Shown piece by piece: positions 51,099 through 59,396 of a DNA stretch of 64,000 bases. How positions within the stretch are numbered: the first letter of the stretch is position 1; each line of letters starts with the position of its first letter. The translations under genes and the position numbers were made by a program. The DNA lies in assembly GCA_041736625.1 (NCBI GenBank), contig JBGSTG010000014.1:26623-90622 (forward strand), read 5' to 3'. The stretch comes from M3007 sp041736625. Its GTDB lineage: Bacteria; Bacteroidota; Bacteroidia; Chitinophagales; Saprospiraceae. Below the pieces are notes generated by a model. It did no database searches and was not told the DNA's origin. It saw nothing but the letters and a program-made list of their open reading frames with translations.

Positions 51099-51656
51099 AT
51101 GGCATACATCGAACCGCTGGCAGCGTTGCTCGGCTTATGGAGCGTCTGGCTGATCATCCGGCGCAACGTATGGGGCTTTCCCATCGGAATCATCATGGTT
51201 GTAATGTACGCCTGGGTGTTCTACAATGCCCGGCTGTACTCCGATATGCTGCTCCAGTTCGCCTTTGTGGCTTTTCAGGTACACGGATGGGTACATTGGA
51301 CGCGCAGTCCTGTCGATGCCGACGACCGGCGCATCCGCCTGCGCCGCCTGTCGGCCGGGCAATGGGTGCTCACCATCATCGTTGGCGTTGCGGGTACTTT
51401 GGCGCTCGGCACGGTGATGTCGGCGTACACCAACGCAGCCATACCCTTTTTGGATGCCGGCACAGCAACGGTGTCTCTGCTGGCCCAATGGTGGATGAAT
51501 CGACGCTACGTCGAGAACTGGCTGTTGTGGATCGCCGTCGACGCCGTCTACCTGTACCAGTACGGGACCCAACAACTGTACTACACCACAGCCCTGTATG
51601 GCATCTTCCTGATCATGGCCGTCTGGGGGTGGCGCACCTGGCGCAAACGGATTTAA
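51099..51656 (+). CDS. pnuC: Nicotinamide riboside/mononucleotide transporter PnuC
   Basis: A 185-residue inner-membrane protein with about six to seven helices, the usual PnuC size. The signature RRNVWGFPIGIIMVVMYAWV and YSDMLLQFAFVAFQVHGW, with W and Q/H ligand residues, is clear; LLWIAVDAVYLYQYGT is the conserved later helix. It imports nicotinamide riboside for NAD synthesis. A -7-like TACTTTTG element lies at 51056-51063. No NadR-type kinase is adjacent. Confidence 0.93.
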   Translation: MAYIEPLAALLGLWSVWLIIRRNVWGFPIGIIMVVMYAWVFYNARLYSDMLLQFAFVAFQVHGWVHWTRSPVDADDRRIRLRRLSAGQWVLTIIVGVAGTLALGTVMSAYTNAAIPFLDAGTATVSLLAQWWMNRRYVENWLLWIAVDAVYLYQYGTQQLYYTTALYGIFLIMAVWGWRTWRKRI

Positions 51657-51733
51657 GCTGCCCTTGACCCGCAGAGGAACCACACCCGGACAGCGACATT
51701 TTTTTTGCAGCTATTCCGCTACTGATTTTTTTC

Positions 51734-51741
51734 TATCTTTG
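51734..51741 (+). promoter_or_regulatory. Candidate -7 element TATCTTTG for pheT
   Basis: Exact consensus, 39 bases upstream of the pheT ATG. The usual TTG is not at the standard distance. Confidence 0.45.
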
Positions 51742-51780
51742 TTCGACAAACAGACTGATAATCCGATCGCATTTGCGGAT

Positions 51781-54240
51781 ATGAGAATTTCTTTGAATTG
51801 GCTCCGGGAACTGACCGGTATACATAAATTGCCCCTTGAGATCGCCGACATACTGACTTCGCTGGGACTGGAGGTGGAAGGAATGGAAGAGGTGAAAGCA
51901 GGGGAGGTGGACCTGAACAAAGTGATGACGGGTGTGGTGCTCACTTGCCTGCCCATACCGGAAACCGATCACTTGTCGGCCACAACAGTGGATGTCGGCG
52001 ACGGCCTCGCACGGTCTATCGTGTGCGGTGCACCCAATGTTGCGGCAGGCCAAAAAGTGCTCGTGGCCCTGCCCGGCGCGCAGGTTTTCAGCAAAGACGG
52101 TTCGTTGTTCACCATCGGCGAGCGCAAAGTGCGCGGCATTCCATCACAGGGTATGATCTGTGCCGAGGACGAACTGGGCATCGGGCACGACCATTCGGGC
52201 ATCATGGTGCTCCCGGAAAATACCCCCCTGGGTATCTCCGCCGACCGCTACCTGAATCTGCCTTCCGACACCATCATCGAAATAGGCCTGACGCCCAACC
52301 GGGCCGACGCCACCCACCACCTCGGCGTGGCGCGCGACCTTATGGCCTGGATGCGCACCCACGAAAATCCCGCCGCAACCCTCCATCTGCCCCCCGTCGC
52401 CGACCTGCACCCGCCCGACATGCCCCTCGAAGGCGCCGTCATCAAGGTGCACGTGGACAATGAAACGGCCTGTCTGCGGTACGCCGGCCTGTCGATCACC
52501 GGACTGAAGGTGGCCGAAAGCCCCGAATGGCTCAAGAGCCGCCTGCTGGCGCTCGGCCAGCGCCCCATCAACAACGTGGTGGACGTCACCAATTTCGTGC
52601 GCCTGGAAATGGGGCAACCCCTGCACGCCTTCGACATTGCCCGTATCGGCAACGCAACCATCCGCGTAAAAACCCTCCCCGACGGCACCCTTTTCACCAC
52701 CCTCGACGAAACGGAACGCAAACTCTCGTCCGAAGACCTCATGATCTGCGACGGCGAGAGCCGCCCGCTCTGCATGGCCGGCGTCTTCGGCGGGGCCGGA
52801 AGCGGCGTGACCACCGAAACCACGGCTGTTTTTATCGAAAGCGCCGTTTTTCACCCGCGGTGGATACGGCGCTCCATGTTGCGCCACAACCTGCGCACCG
52901 ATGCGGCCTGGACGTTTGAAAAAGGCGTGGATCCCGCGGGTACCCTGCGCGCCTTGGAGCGCGCGGCAGGCCTGATCGTCGAAGTGGCCGGCGGCAAAAT
53001 GGCCTCGCCGGTGTTCGACCACTACCCGGCGCCGGAAAAACCGCAGCACATTCCCTTGTCGTTCGATTACGTGCGCAACCTCATCGGCGAGCACCTGAGC
53101 GCCGACACCATCGTGCGCATATTGCGTGCCCTCGAATTGCAGGTAGAAAGTGAAACTGCGTCGGGCTGCTCGGTAGTTGCGCCGGCCAACAAGCCCGACG
53201 TAACGCGTCCTGCCGACCTGGTGGAGGAAATCCTGCGCGTGTACGGACTCGACCGCGTGCCCATGCCCACTCGCGGCCGCAGCAGCATGGAAGTGTCGGA
53301 GCGCCCCAGCCCGGAGAGCCTGCGTCGTGCGGCAGCCGATTTGCTGGCCGATGCCGGGTTTTTTGAGTGCATGAACCTCTCGCTCAACAACGCCGACTGG
53401 TACGCCGGCCCGGACGCGCTCTTCCCCCTGCCCGAAAACTTGCTGGTGCGGGTGCACAACACCGCCAACCAGGGGCTCGACTGCATGCGGCCAACCCTGC
53501 TCTTCGGCGGACTGGAAACCATCCGCCACAACCAGAACCGGCAAAACCCCGACCTGCGCCTGTTTGAGTTCGGCCGCACGTTCAGGCGTTCGGAAACCGG
53601 GTTCGACGAAAACGAGCGACTGGCCATCTGGATCACCGGCGCCCGGCAGGCAGAAAGCTGGCAACCGGCGGCCAAAAAGGATGCGGACTTTTTTACCCTG
53701 AAAGCCGGCGTGCAAAACCTGCTCGCGCGCCTGGGCTTGAGCGGGTTCCAGGAAACGCCCTTTGACGCATCTCCGTTCCGGTACGCCCTGCGCTACCACC
53801 GCGGGCAACAGTCGCTGGTGGACATGGGCGCCGTGCACCCGGCCATTCTTAAAAAAATGGACATTCGCCAGCCCGTTTTTTATGCCGACCTGGACTTTGG
53901 GGCGCTCGTGCAGGCCGTGCGGAAAAACCAGACGAAGTACCAGCCGCTCAGCCCTTTCCCGGCGGTTCAGCGCGACCTGGCGTTGGTGCTCGACAAGCAG
54001 GTTAATTTTGCGGATATCCGGCAACTGGCCTTTAAGACCCTAAAATCCGGGTTGACGGAGGTGCAATTGTTCGACGTATTTGAAGACGACAGCAAGCTCG
54101 GCGCAGAAAAAAAATCGTACGCCGTGCGCTTCACGTTTGAAGACAAGGAAAAAACACTACAAAGCAAAGACATAGATGCCGCGATGCAACAGTTGCAAAC
54201 GGCATTTCAAAACAAGCTTCAGGCACAGGTGCGCCAGTGA
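51781..54240 (+). CDS. pheT: Phenylalanine--tRNA ligase beta subunit
   Basis: An 819-residue subunit of the alpha2-beta2 enzyme that charges tRNA-Phe. It starts MRISLNWLRELTGIHKLPLE, as family members do; the longer upstream frame has no homology. The tRNA-binding EMAP-like domain (CGAPNVAAGQKVLVALPGA), B3/B4 editing domain (VFIESAVFHPRWIRR), B5 domain and C-terminal FDX-ACB anticodon-binding domain (PLSPFPAVQRDLALVLD) are all present, so it is complete. pheS is not nearby, as in many Bacteroidota. It is followed by rny. Confidence 0.97.
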   Translation: MRISLNWLRELTGIHKLPLEIADILTSLGLEVEGMEEVKAGEVDLNKVMTGVVLTCLPIPETDHLSATTVDVGDGLARSIVCGAPNVAAGQKVLVALPGAQVFSKDGSLFTIGERKVRGIPSQGMICAEDELGIGHDHSGIMVLPENTPLGISADRYLNLPSDTIIEIGLTPNRADATHHLGVARDLMAWMRTHENPAATLHLPPVADLHPPDMPLEGAVIKVHVDNETACLRYAGLSITGLKVAESPEWLKSRLLALGQRPINNVVDVTNFVRLEMGQPLHAFDIARIGNATIRVKTLPDGTLFTTLDETERKLSSEDLMICDGESRPLCMAGVFGGAGSGVTTETTAVFIESAVFHPRWIRRSMLRHNLRTDAAWTFEKGVDPAGTLRALERAAGLIVEVAGGKMASPVFDHYPAPEKPQHIPLSFDYVRNLIGEHLSADTIVRILRALELQVESETASGCSVVAPANKPDVTRPADLVEEILRVYGLDRVPMPTRGRSSMEVSERPSPESLRRAAADLLADAGFFECMNLSLNNADWYAGPDALFPLPENLLVRVHNTANQGLDCMRPTLLFGGLETIRHNQNRQNPDLRLFEFGRTFRRSETGFDENERLAIWITGARQAESWQPAAKKDADFFTLKAGVQNLLARLGLSGFQETPFDASPFRYALRYHRGQQSLVDMGAVHPAILKKMDIRQPVFYADLDFGALVQAVRKNQTKYQPLSPFPAVQRDLALVLDKQVNFADIRQLAFKTLKSGLTEVQLFDVFEDDSKLGAEKKSYAVRFTFEDKEKTLQSKDIDAAMQQLQTAFQNKLQAQVRQ

Positions 54241-54315
54241 TGCACGCGCGATTATCGCGGCATTTTGGGGGAACGCACACCCACATTTTTTATCACATCA
54301 ATTAAACCGGTACAC

Positions 54316-55998
54316 ATGGAAACCGTCATATTTTTGATCGCCGGACTGGTCGTTGGAGCCGTAGCTGCGTATTTCATCGCGTCGGCTACCACCAAAAAAA
54401 CAGGCCAAAAGTCCGCCGAAGAATTTAACCAACAAGCCGACCGCATCCTGGCGGAAGCCCGTGAAAGCGCCAAACGCATTGAGGTCGAAGCACGGGAGCA
54501 GGCCGAGAAGGTAGTCGCCCGGGCGGAAGGGGAAAACGAGCGCATCAAGCAGCAAAAAATCCAGGAGGCCAAGGAGCGATACGCCCAAATGCGCAGCCAG
54601 TTCGACGCCGAAAAAGCAGAACACAAACTGCAACTGAAGGAGTTGGAAGTCGATATCGTGGCCAGGGAGAAAGACATCAAGCTCCAGGAAGAAACCTTCC
54701 TCCTCCAGCAAAAGGAGTTCGAAACGCGCAAGAATGAACTCGAAGGCCGCGAATCCGAAATCGCGGTTTTGCGCGAAAACCTGGACAAGCAGCTCAAGAT
54801 CGTACAGAAAAAAAGAGAGGAGCTCGACGCCGCCAACGAGGAGCGCATCAAAGCCCTGGAAAAGATCGCCCAGCTCAGCCAGCAGGAAGCCAAGGACCAG
54901 CTGTTGGAAGCCGTGCGCGCCAAGAGCGACAGCGAGGTGATGAGCATCGTGAAGGAAGCTGTCAGCCAGGCCAAACTCAACGCCAACAAAGAGGCCAAAA
55001 AGATCGTCATCGCCACCATCCAGCGCATGGCAGCCGAGTTCACCATCGAAAATACCGTGTCGGTGTTCAACCTGGAGAACGACGACATGAAAGGCCAGAT
55101 CATCGGCCGCGAAGGCCGCAACATCCGCGCCCTGGAAGCGGCCACCGGGGTAGAACTCATCGTGGACGACACCCCGGAAGCCATCGTAATCTCTTCTTTC
55201 GATCCCATTCGCCGCGAAGTGGCCCGCCTCTCGCTCCAGCGCCTGGTGGCCGACGGACGCATACACCCCCAGCGCATTGAGGAGGTGGTGGCCAAAGTGA
55301 CCAAACAACTGGAAGAGCAGATCATGGAGATCGGCGAGCGCACGGTCATCGAACTGGGCATCCACGGCCTGCACAACGCCCTGGTGCGCATGGTGGGCCG
55401 CATGCGTTTCCGCTCCTCCTACGGGCAAAACCTGCTCAAGCACTCCGTCGAAACCGCCGATCTGTGCGCCATCATGGCCGCCGAACTGGGCCTCAACCCC
55501 AAGCAGATCAAAATGGCCAAACGCGCCGGCCTGCTGCACGACATCGGCAAGGTGGCCGAAGAGGAAACCGAACTCTCGCACGCACTCGTGGGCATGAAGC
55601 TCTGTGAACAATACAACGAGCACCCCGTGGTGATCAACGCCGTCGGCGCCCACCACGACGAGGTCGAAATGAACAACATCATCTCGCCCATCGTGCAGGC
55701 TTGCGACGCCATCTCCGGCGCCCGCCCCGGCGCCCGGCGCGAGATTCTGGAAAACTACCTCAAGCGCATCGGCGAACTCGAGGAACTGGCCATGAGTTAC
55801 GAAGGCGTGTCGAAAGCCTTCGCCATGCAGGCCGGTCGCGAACTGCGCGTGATCGTGGAGTCCGAAAAAGTCAGCGATCAGTACGCCGATGATCTGTCGT
55901 TCATGATCTCCCAGAAAATTCAGGAAGAAATGCAGTACCCCGGCCAAATCCGGGTGACCGTGATCCGCGAAAAGCGGGCGGTGGCTTTCGCCCGGTAA
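54316..55998 (+). CDS. rny: Ribonuclease Y
   Basis: A 560-residue endoribonuclease that starts decay of mRNA. Residues 3-23 are a membrane anchor (VIFLIAGLVVGAVAAYFIA). A long coiled coil (about 30-210) with repeated EAxExAE heptads follows, then the KH domain (DMKGQIIGREGRNIRALE) and the HD domain with GLLHDIGKVAEEE and its metal ligands. It starts at METVIFL, where the membrane helix begins; the frame upstream is not conserved. It lies 75 bases after pheT. The stem-loop at 56017-56136 follows its stop. Confidence 0.96.
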   Translation: METVIFLIAGLVVGAVAAYFIASATTKKTGQKSAEEFNQQADRILAEARESAKRIEVEAREQAEKVVARAEGENERIKQQKIQEAKERYAQMRSQFDAEKAEHKLQLKELEVDIVAREKDIKLQEETFLLQQKEFETRKNELEGRESEIAVLRENLDKQLKIVQKKREELDAANEERIKALEKIAQLSQQEAKDQLLEAVRAKSDSEVMSIVKEAVSQAKLNANKEAKKIVIATIQRMAAEFTIENTVSVFNLENDDMKGQIIGREGRNIRALEAATGVELIVDDTPEAIVISSFDPIRREVARLSLQRLVADGRIHPQRIEEVVAKVTKQLEEQIMEIGERTVIELGIHGLHNALVRMVGRMRFRSSYGQNLLKHSVETADLCAIMAAELGLNPKQIKMAKRAGLLHDIGKVAEEETELSHALVGMKLCEQYNEHPVVINAVGAHHDEVEMNNIISPIVQACDAISGARPGARREILENYLKRIGELEELAMSYEGVSKAFAMQAGRELRVIVESEKVSDQYADDLSFMISQKIQEEMQYPGQIRVTVIREKRAVAFAR

Positions 55999-56016
55999 GC
56001 GTCCCTTTCGGAGAGG

Positions 56017-56136
56017 ATGGCACGCGGATGACGCGGATCGCTTCGCGAACGCGGATTTGACGGATTTTTTTATTTTGCAGTAAAAAATCCGTGTTGATCC
56101 GCGTTCGCGAAGCGATCCGCGTCATCCGCGTGCCAT
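56017..56136. repeat. 120-bp inverted repeat with perfect 40-bp arms
   Basis: Arms 56017-56056 and 56097-56136 are exact complements and contain GCGGATGACGCGGATCGC and GCTTCGCGAACGCGG. Inside, ACGGATTTTTT pairs with AAAAAATCCGT, so almost the whole 120 bases can fold into one stem with a short loop. It sits between rny and smpB and may act as a terminator for rny. Confidence 0.95.
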
Positions 56137-56182
56137 TACGCAAGAGCGGAAAAGAAACCAGGCGTTTAACCCAAATTTCCCC

Positions 56183-56190
56183 TATCTTTG
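56183..56190 (+). promoter_or_regulatory. Candidate -7 element TATCTTTG for smpB
   Basis: Exact consensus, 15 bases before the smpB ATG; -33 not evident. Confidence 0.45.
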
Positions 56191-56205
56191 CCGGCTTTCT
56201 TTCCC

Positions 56206-56673
56206 ATGTCGCTCGCACCCAAACAAAAAATCGAGATCACCAGCCGCCGCGCCCGCTTCGAATACCACTTCGTGCAGGAGTACGATGCTGGCATTATGCT
56301 GACGGGCACGGAGATCAAGAGCATTCGAAAAAGCAACGCCAACCTGAACGACGCCTATTGCCTGTTCGAAAACGGCGAATTGTGGGTGAAAAGCTTGTAC
56401 ATCGCGACTTACGAACTGGGAACCGACAACAACCACGAACCGCGGCGCGACCGGAAACTGCTGATGCGCAAAACGGAATTGCGCAAACTCGAGCGGCGGG
56501 TAAAGGAAAAGGGGTTCACCATCGTACCTTTTAAGCTGTTTATAAACGAGCGGGGACTGGCCAAATTGTCCATCGCCCTGGCCACCGGTAAAAAAGCCTT
56601 CGACAAGCGCGAAACCATCAAAGACCGGGAAAACAAGCGCGACCTGGATCGCATGCGCAAGGAGCGGGAGTAA
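56206..56673 (+). CDS. smpB: SsrA-binding protein SmpB
   Basis: A 155-residue RNA-binding protein that, with tmRNA, rescues stalled ribosomes. Motifs RARFEYHFVQEYDAGIMLTG, GTEIKSIRKSNANLNDAYC and the C-terminal GKKAFDKRETIKDRENKRD tail, which enters the mRNA channel, are all present. The start is the ATG after the promoter (MSLAPKQK); the in-frame extension upstream is not conserved. I did not find tmRNA (ssrA) in the window. Confidence 0.96.
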   Translation: MSLAPKQKIEITSRRARFEYHFVQEYDAGIMLTGTEIKSIRKSNANLNDAYCLFENGELWVKSLYIATYELGTDNNHEPRRDRKLLMRKTELRKLERRVKEKGFTIVPFKLFINERGLAKLSIALATGKKAFDKRETIKDRENKRDLDRMRKERE

Positions 56674-56722
56674 GAAAAAACGCTGAAAATGCCGATCTTG
56701 TGCCCTCTGATCTGAAATACTT

Positions 56723-57388
56723 ATGAGCCTGCCGCTTGCGCGTTTTTTCTCGGCCGTCGGTCACCCCTTACTGCTGATGACCTACACCCTGCTGTTCCTG
56801 CTGTGTGTAAACCCTTACGCCTTTGGGGTCAACGGCCCTGGCGACAAGCGGGCGCTGCTCCTGGTGGTGTCTGTTTTCGCCTCCTCTTGCCTGCTCCCCG
56901 GCTTCGGCATTGCGCTGATGCGCCCGCTCGGGTTGCTCAAAAACCTGGAGATGCCCGCCCAGCAGGAACGCATCGGCCCCTACATCATCGGTGGCGTGTT
57001 TTACCTGTGGCTGTTTATTAATTTGCGCTCCGGTGGCGAAACGCCCGGGCTGTTCAATGGTTTGGTGCTGGGCTCCACCCTTACGCTTTTTGTCTGTTTT
57101 TTTGCCAACATTTTTACCAAAATCAGCGTGCACGCCGCCGGGGTGGGTGGCATGGTGGCCATGGTGATCCTGACCATTGTTTACTGGGGCGACCGCACCT
57201 TCGATATCGGCGCCTTTGGCGGCACCCTCTCCATCCACTTGCTGGTTATGCTGGCTTTGGCTGTTGTGCTCGCCGGACTTGTCGGCTCCTCGCGCCTGGC
57301 CATGGGCGCACACACGCCCGAACAATTGTACCGGGGTTTTGCCGCCGGTTTTGCGTGCGCCTTTTTGGGGGTTTGGTGGGCAGGGTAG
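56723..57388 (+). CDS. Membrane protein, PAP2-like C-terminus
   Basis: A 221-residue membrane protein with six or so helices. The last part, SSRLAMGAHTPEQLYRGFAAG, resembles the SR-x-x-x-G-x-H-x-x-x-Q motif C of PAP2 phosphatases, but the N-terminal motifs A and B (KxxxxxxRP and PSGH) are not evident: residues near KNLEMPAQQERIGP do not fit. It may be a phosphatase relative or a non-catalytic homologue. Same strand as smpB, with 49 bases between them. Confidence 0.7.
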   Translation: MSLPLARFFSAVGHPLLLMTYTLLFLLCVNPYAFGVNGPGDKRALLLVVSVFASSCLLPGFGIALMRPLGLLKNLEMPAQQERIGPYIIGGVFYLWLFINLRSGGETPGLFNGLVLGSTLTLFVCFFANIFTKISVHAAGVGGMVAMVILTIVYWGDRTFDIGAFGGTLSIHLLVMLALAVVLAGLVGSSRLAMGAHTPEQLYRGFAAGFACAFLGVWWAG

Positions 57389-57389
57389 G

Positions 57390-57423
57390 GAATGCGGAAT
57401 TCGGAATGCGGAATGCGGAATAA
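57390..57423. repeat. Heptamer tandem repeat GCGGAAT
   Basis: About four units of GAATGCG/GCGGAAT with one variant (GAATTCG). It is the reverse complement of the array at 18814-18845, and likewise lies directly after a gene. Confidence 0.75.
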
Positions 57424-57458
57424 CGTTGCGCTTGGTTTTCCGGTGAGGCGGTGGATGT

Positions 57459-57553
57459 CCTCTGCGCGCCTCTGTGATTCCTCTGATTCCTCTGCGGTTT
57501 ATTTTAAAAATGAACCACAAAGGACTCAGAGGAATCGCAGAGGCGCGCAGAGG
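57459..57553. repeat. 95-bp inverted repeat
   Basis: Arms 57459-57499 and 57513-57553 pair at 37 of 41 positions around a 13-base loop. The arms contain CCTCTGCGCGCCTCTG and its complement, a Bacteroidota-type dispersed motif. It lies in the 271-base gap between the membrane-protein gene and the oxidoreductase; nothing else is seen there. Confidence 0.9.
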
Positions 57554-57659
57554 GGTTATAGACTTTCACCCTCTTTTTCCATCCGGTGTTTCCCGTAGTC
57601 CCTAATTAGGGTTATCAGCGGAATAACATCCCGTCCTTTACGACTAAAATTTTAAAAAA

Positions 57660-58274
57660 ATGAACATAACCATTATCGGCTCCGGAAACGTAGGCGGAGC
57701 ACTGGCCCAACAGTGGGTCAAAGCGGGACACACGGTGCTGATCGGGGCGAAATATCCCCTGAGCGAAAAAAATATCCAGCTCGCCACGACCATCGGCGAG
57801 GACCAGTTTACCACGGTTCCTTCGGCCGTGCAGGCGAGCGAGGTGGTCTTGCTGGCCACCCCGCCTACTGCCGTGTTCGACATCATCGGGCAGGTGGGCG
57901 ACCTGTCGGGCAAAACAGTGATCGACGCCACCAATGCCGTGCGCCAGAAACCGGCGCCGTACGACACCGTTTACCACGCCCTGGTGGACAAAACTGCCGC
58001 AAAAGTGGTCAAATGCTTCAACTCAACCGGCTTCGAGAACATGCTAAACCCCGTTTACCACGGTGAAAAGATCGACATGTTCATGGCTGGCGACAACCCG
58101 GAGGCCAAAGCGGTGGCCGAACAACTCGCCCTCGACGCCGGCTTCGGCACGTGCTGGGATTTCGGCGGCGGCGACAAGGTACTGCTGCTGGAGCAACTGG
58201 CCCTGAGCTGGATCAACCTCGCCATTATGCAGGGGCATGGGCGGGATATAGCGTTCCGGGTGGTGCGGCGGTGA
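57660..58274 (+). CDS. NAD(P)-binding oxidoreductase, F420-dependent NADP reductase-like
   Basis: A 204-residue single-domain protein. The Rossmann N-terminus MNITIIGSGNVGGALAQQWV binds a dinucleotide, and VVLLATPPTAVFDIIGQ, VIDATNAVRQK and VVKCFNSTGFENML follow the NADP/F420 oxidoreductase-type coenzyme-binding pattern (PF03807). The C-terminal part DAGFGTCWDFGGGDKVLLLE matches the same group. Whether it uses F420, NADP or another acceptor is unknown; F420 synthesis is not expected in Bacteroidota. A fragment of its 3' end is copied at 59749-59799. Confidence 0.85.
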   Translation: MNITIIGSGNVGGALAQQWVKAGHTVLIGAKYPLSEKNIQLATTIGEDQFTTVPSAVQASEVVLLATPPTAVFDIIGQVGDLSGKTVIDATNAVRQKPAPYDTVYHALVDKTAAKVVKCFNSTGFENMLNPVYHGEKIDMFMAGDNPEAKAVAEQLALDAGFGTCWDFGGGDKVLLLEQLALSWINLAIMQGHGRDIAFRVVRR

Positions 58275-58326
58275 CAGGGGGATGGCCGGGTAGTGTTTTA
58301 ATGCAACGGTTGAACGGACGACAAAT

Positions 58327-59085
58327 CTACTGTATTGCATTAGTACAACAAGCGTAATAGTTGCCGCTACAGTTGGTAGAACAACCAGCCTGAGTAGTCG
58401 TTCCGGTGATCGAGCAGCTTGAAGAGCCGTACCCGCCTGAATTACAATTGGAATCGCCATCGGGAGGTCTTGGCACCTGATATTCCACACACTGGCATTC
58501 ATTTACCGAACTTCTGGATGATGCTTTGTCGGGGTCGCCGGGAGCATACTTTTCCGACAGGGAAGAATAACCTTTGAAGGAAGAGGGATCATCTGACCGG
58601 TTCATCCAAAACGCTAATCCGTAACCGGTTATGGACCAGTCAGCACTTATATTCTTTGCTATTTCGTGTCCTTTTCTCTCTCCTATGCTAAAAACATACG
58701 TCTTTCCATTCGTGGTTTGTATTACCAAAGCTTCTCTTAAATAAGCAACATAGACATTTCCCAAATCCTCATTTAATGTGGTTTCAAGTTGATTATTTTG
58801 GCAAATGAAAATGTCATTTACTGCACTGTTGTCCGTACGCTTCAAAAAGAAAAGCACTTCCTTTGAAGGTAAAGTCAAAACAGACATACTTCCTTCCATG
58901 AAAATAGCCTTGAATTCATCGATTGACTCTCCAGCGTTATACTGGGCTACTAAACCTGCAATAAAGGCAGCATTACCGGAAGTCTCAGAATTGTTGTCGG
59001 ATTGGGAACACCTGTATAAAAACAGAAAAGTCGCTCCCAAAACCAGTAACATAAATACTGAAAAAAATTTGTTTTGCAAGTTCAT
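58327..59085 (-). CDS. Secreted protein with Cys-rich C-terminus
   Basis: A 252-residue protein whose N-terminus has a membrane/signal helix (FFSVFMLLVLGATFLFLY), with a following Cys (RCSQSDN) that could be lipidated although the lipobox is poor. The middle is a globular region with no recognised family. The last 58 residues hold eight cysteines: CQC, then SNC, SSSC, AGC, TNC and ACC, in a Gly/Ser-rich context (SGGYGSSSCSITGTTTQAG), reminiscent of small disulfide-stapled or RiPP-like tails. Start chosen at MNLQNKFFS. It lies 98 bases downstream of a small HTH gene on the same strand, with direct repeats between. AT-rich, unlike the flanking oxidoreductase. Confidence 0.65.
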   Translation of the reverse strand: MNLQNKFFSVFMLLVLGATFLFLYRCSQSDNNSETSGNAAFIAGLVAQYNAGESIDEFKAIFMEGSMSVLTLPSKEVLFFLKRTDNSAVNDIFICQNNQLETTLNEDLGNVYVAYLREALVIQTTNGKTYVFSIGERKGHEIAKNISADWSITGYGLAFWMNRSDDPSSFKGYSSLSEKYAPGDPDKASSRSSVNECQCVEYQVPRPPDGDSNCNSGGYGSSSCSITGTTTQAGCSTNCSGNYYACCTNAIQ

Positions 59086-59163
59086 TTTGAAGTAATTTAA
59101 GTCAATGTAGGTAAAAAAATCAAGCACTACAAAGTTACTATCTCATTAGCATAATATAATCTT

Positions 59164-59196
59164 TCATTTTCTATCATAACCTATCATTTTCTATCA
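59164..59196. repeat. Direct repeat TCATTTTCTATCA, possible operator
   Basis: Two identical 13-base copies at 59164-59176 and 59184-59196 with a 20-base period (two helical turns). On the minus strand the unit reads TGATAGAAAATGA. They lie at the end of the HTH gene and upstream of the Cys-rich gene, downstream of which is a minus-strand TAACTTTG element at 59130-59137. Confidence 0.6.
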
Positions 59197-59396
59197 AAAT
59201 CTTTCACCTTTAATTCATTTGGTTCCTCAATCCGCGTTTCAGGGAATCCGAGCAATTCTCGTATGTGTTGTTGCTGCTCCGCACTGAGCAGTCCTCTGGG
59301 CGATGAATAACCAACAGCTTTCAGCTTTCTATACAGCGTAATATATGACATGCCAAGTTCCTCAGCCAGTTGAGCGCGAGTTTTAGATTTTTTCAT
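59184..59396 (-). CDS. Small helix-turn-helix protein
   Basis: A 70-residue protein with one HTH: TRAQLAEELGMSYITLYRKL is a typical recognition-helix pattern, followed by KAVGYSSPRGLLSAEQQQHI, which forms a second small helical part. It resembles the DNA-binding ends of Fis/excisionase-like regulators but is too short to name. It sits 98 bases before the Cys-rich gene, and the direct repeats near its stop are candidate binding sites. Whether it acts on that gene is inference. Confidence 0.7.
   Translation of the reverse strand: MKKSKTRAQLAEELGMSYITLYRKLKAVGYSSPRGLLSAEQQQHIRELLGFPETRIEEPNELKVKDFDRK

Noticed and set aside
52144..54024. 626-codon minus-strand frame opposite pheT, and a similar 637-codon frame opposite ligA
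   Set aside because: Both are shadows of well-identified housekeeping genes and show no protein family.
54252..55403. Minus-strand Ser/Met-rich frame opposite rny
   Set aside because: The composition (repeated SSS, MRS, SAS) is the mirror of the rny coiled coil, not a protein.
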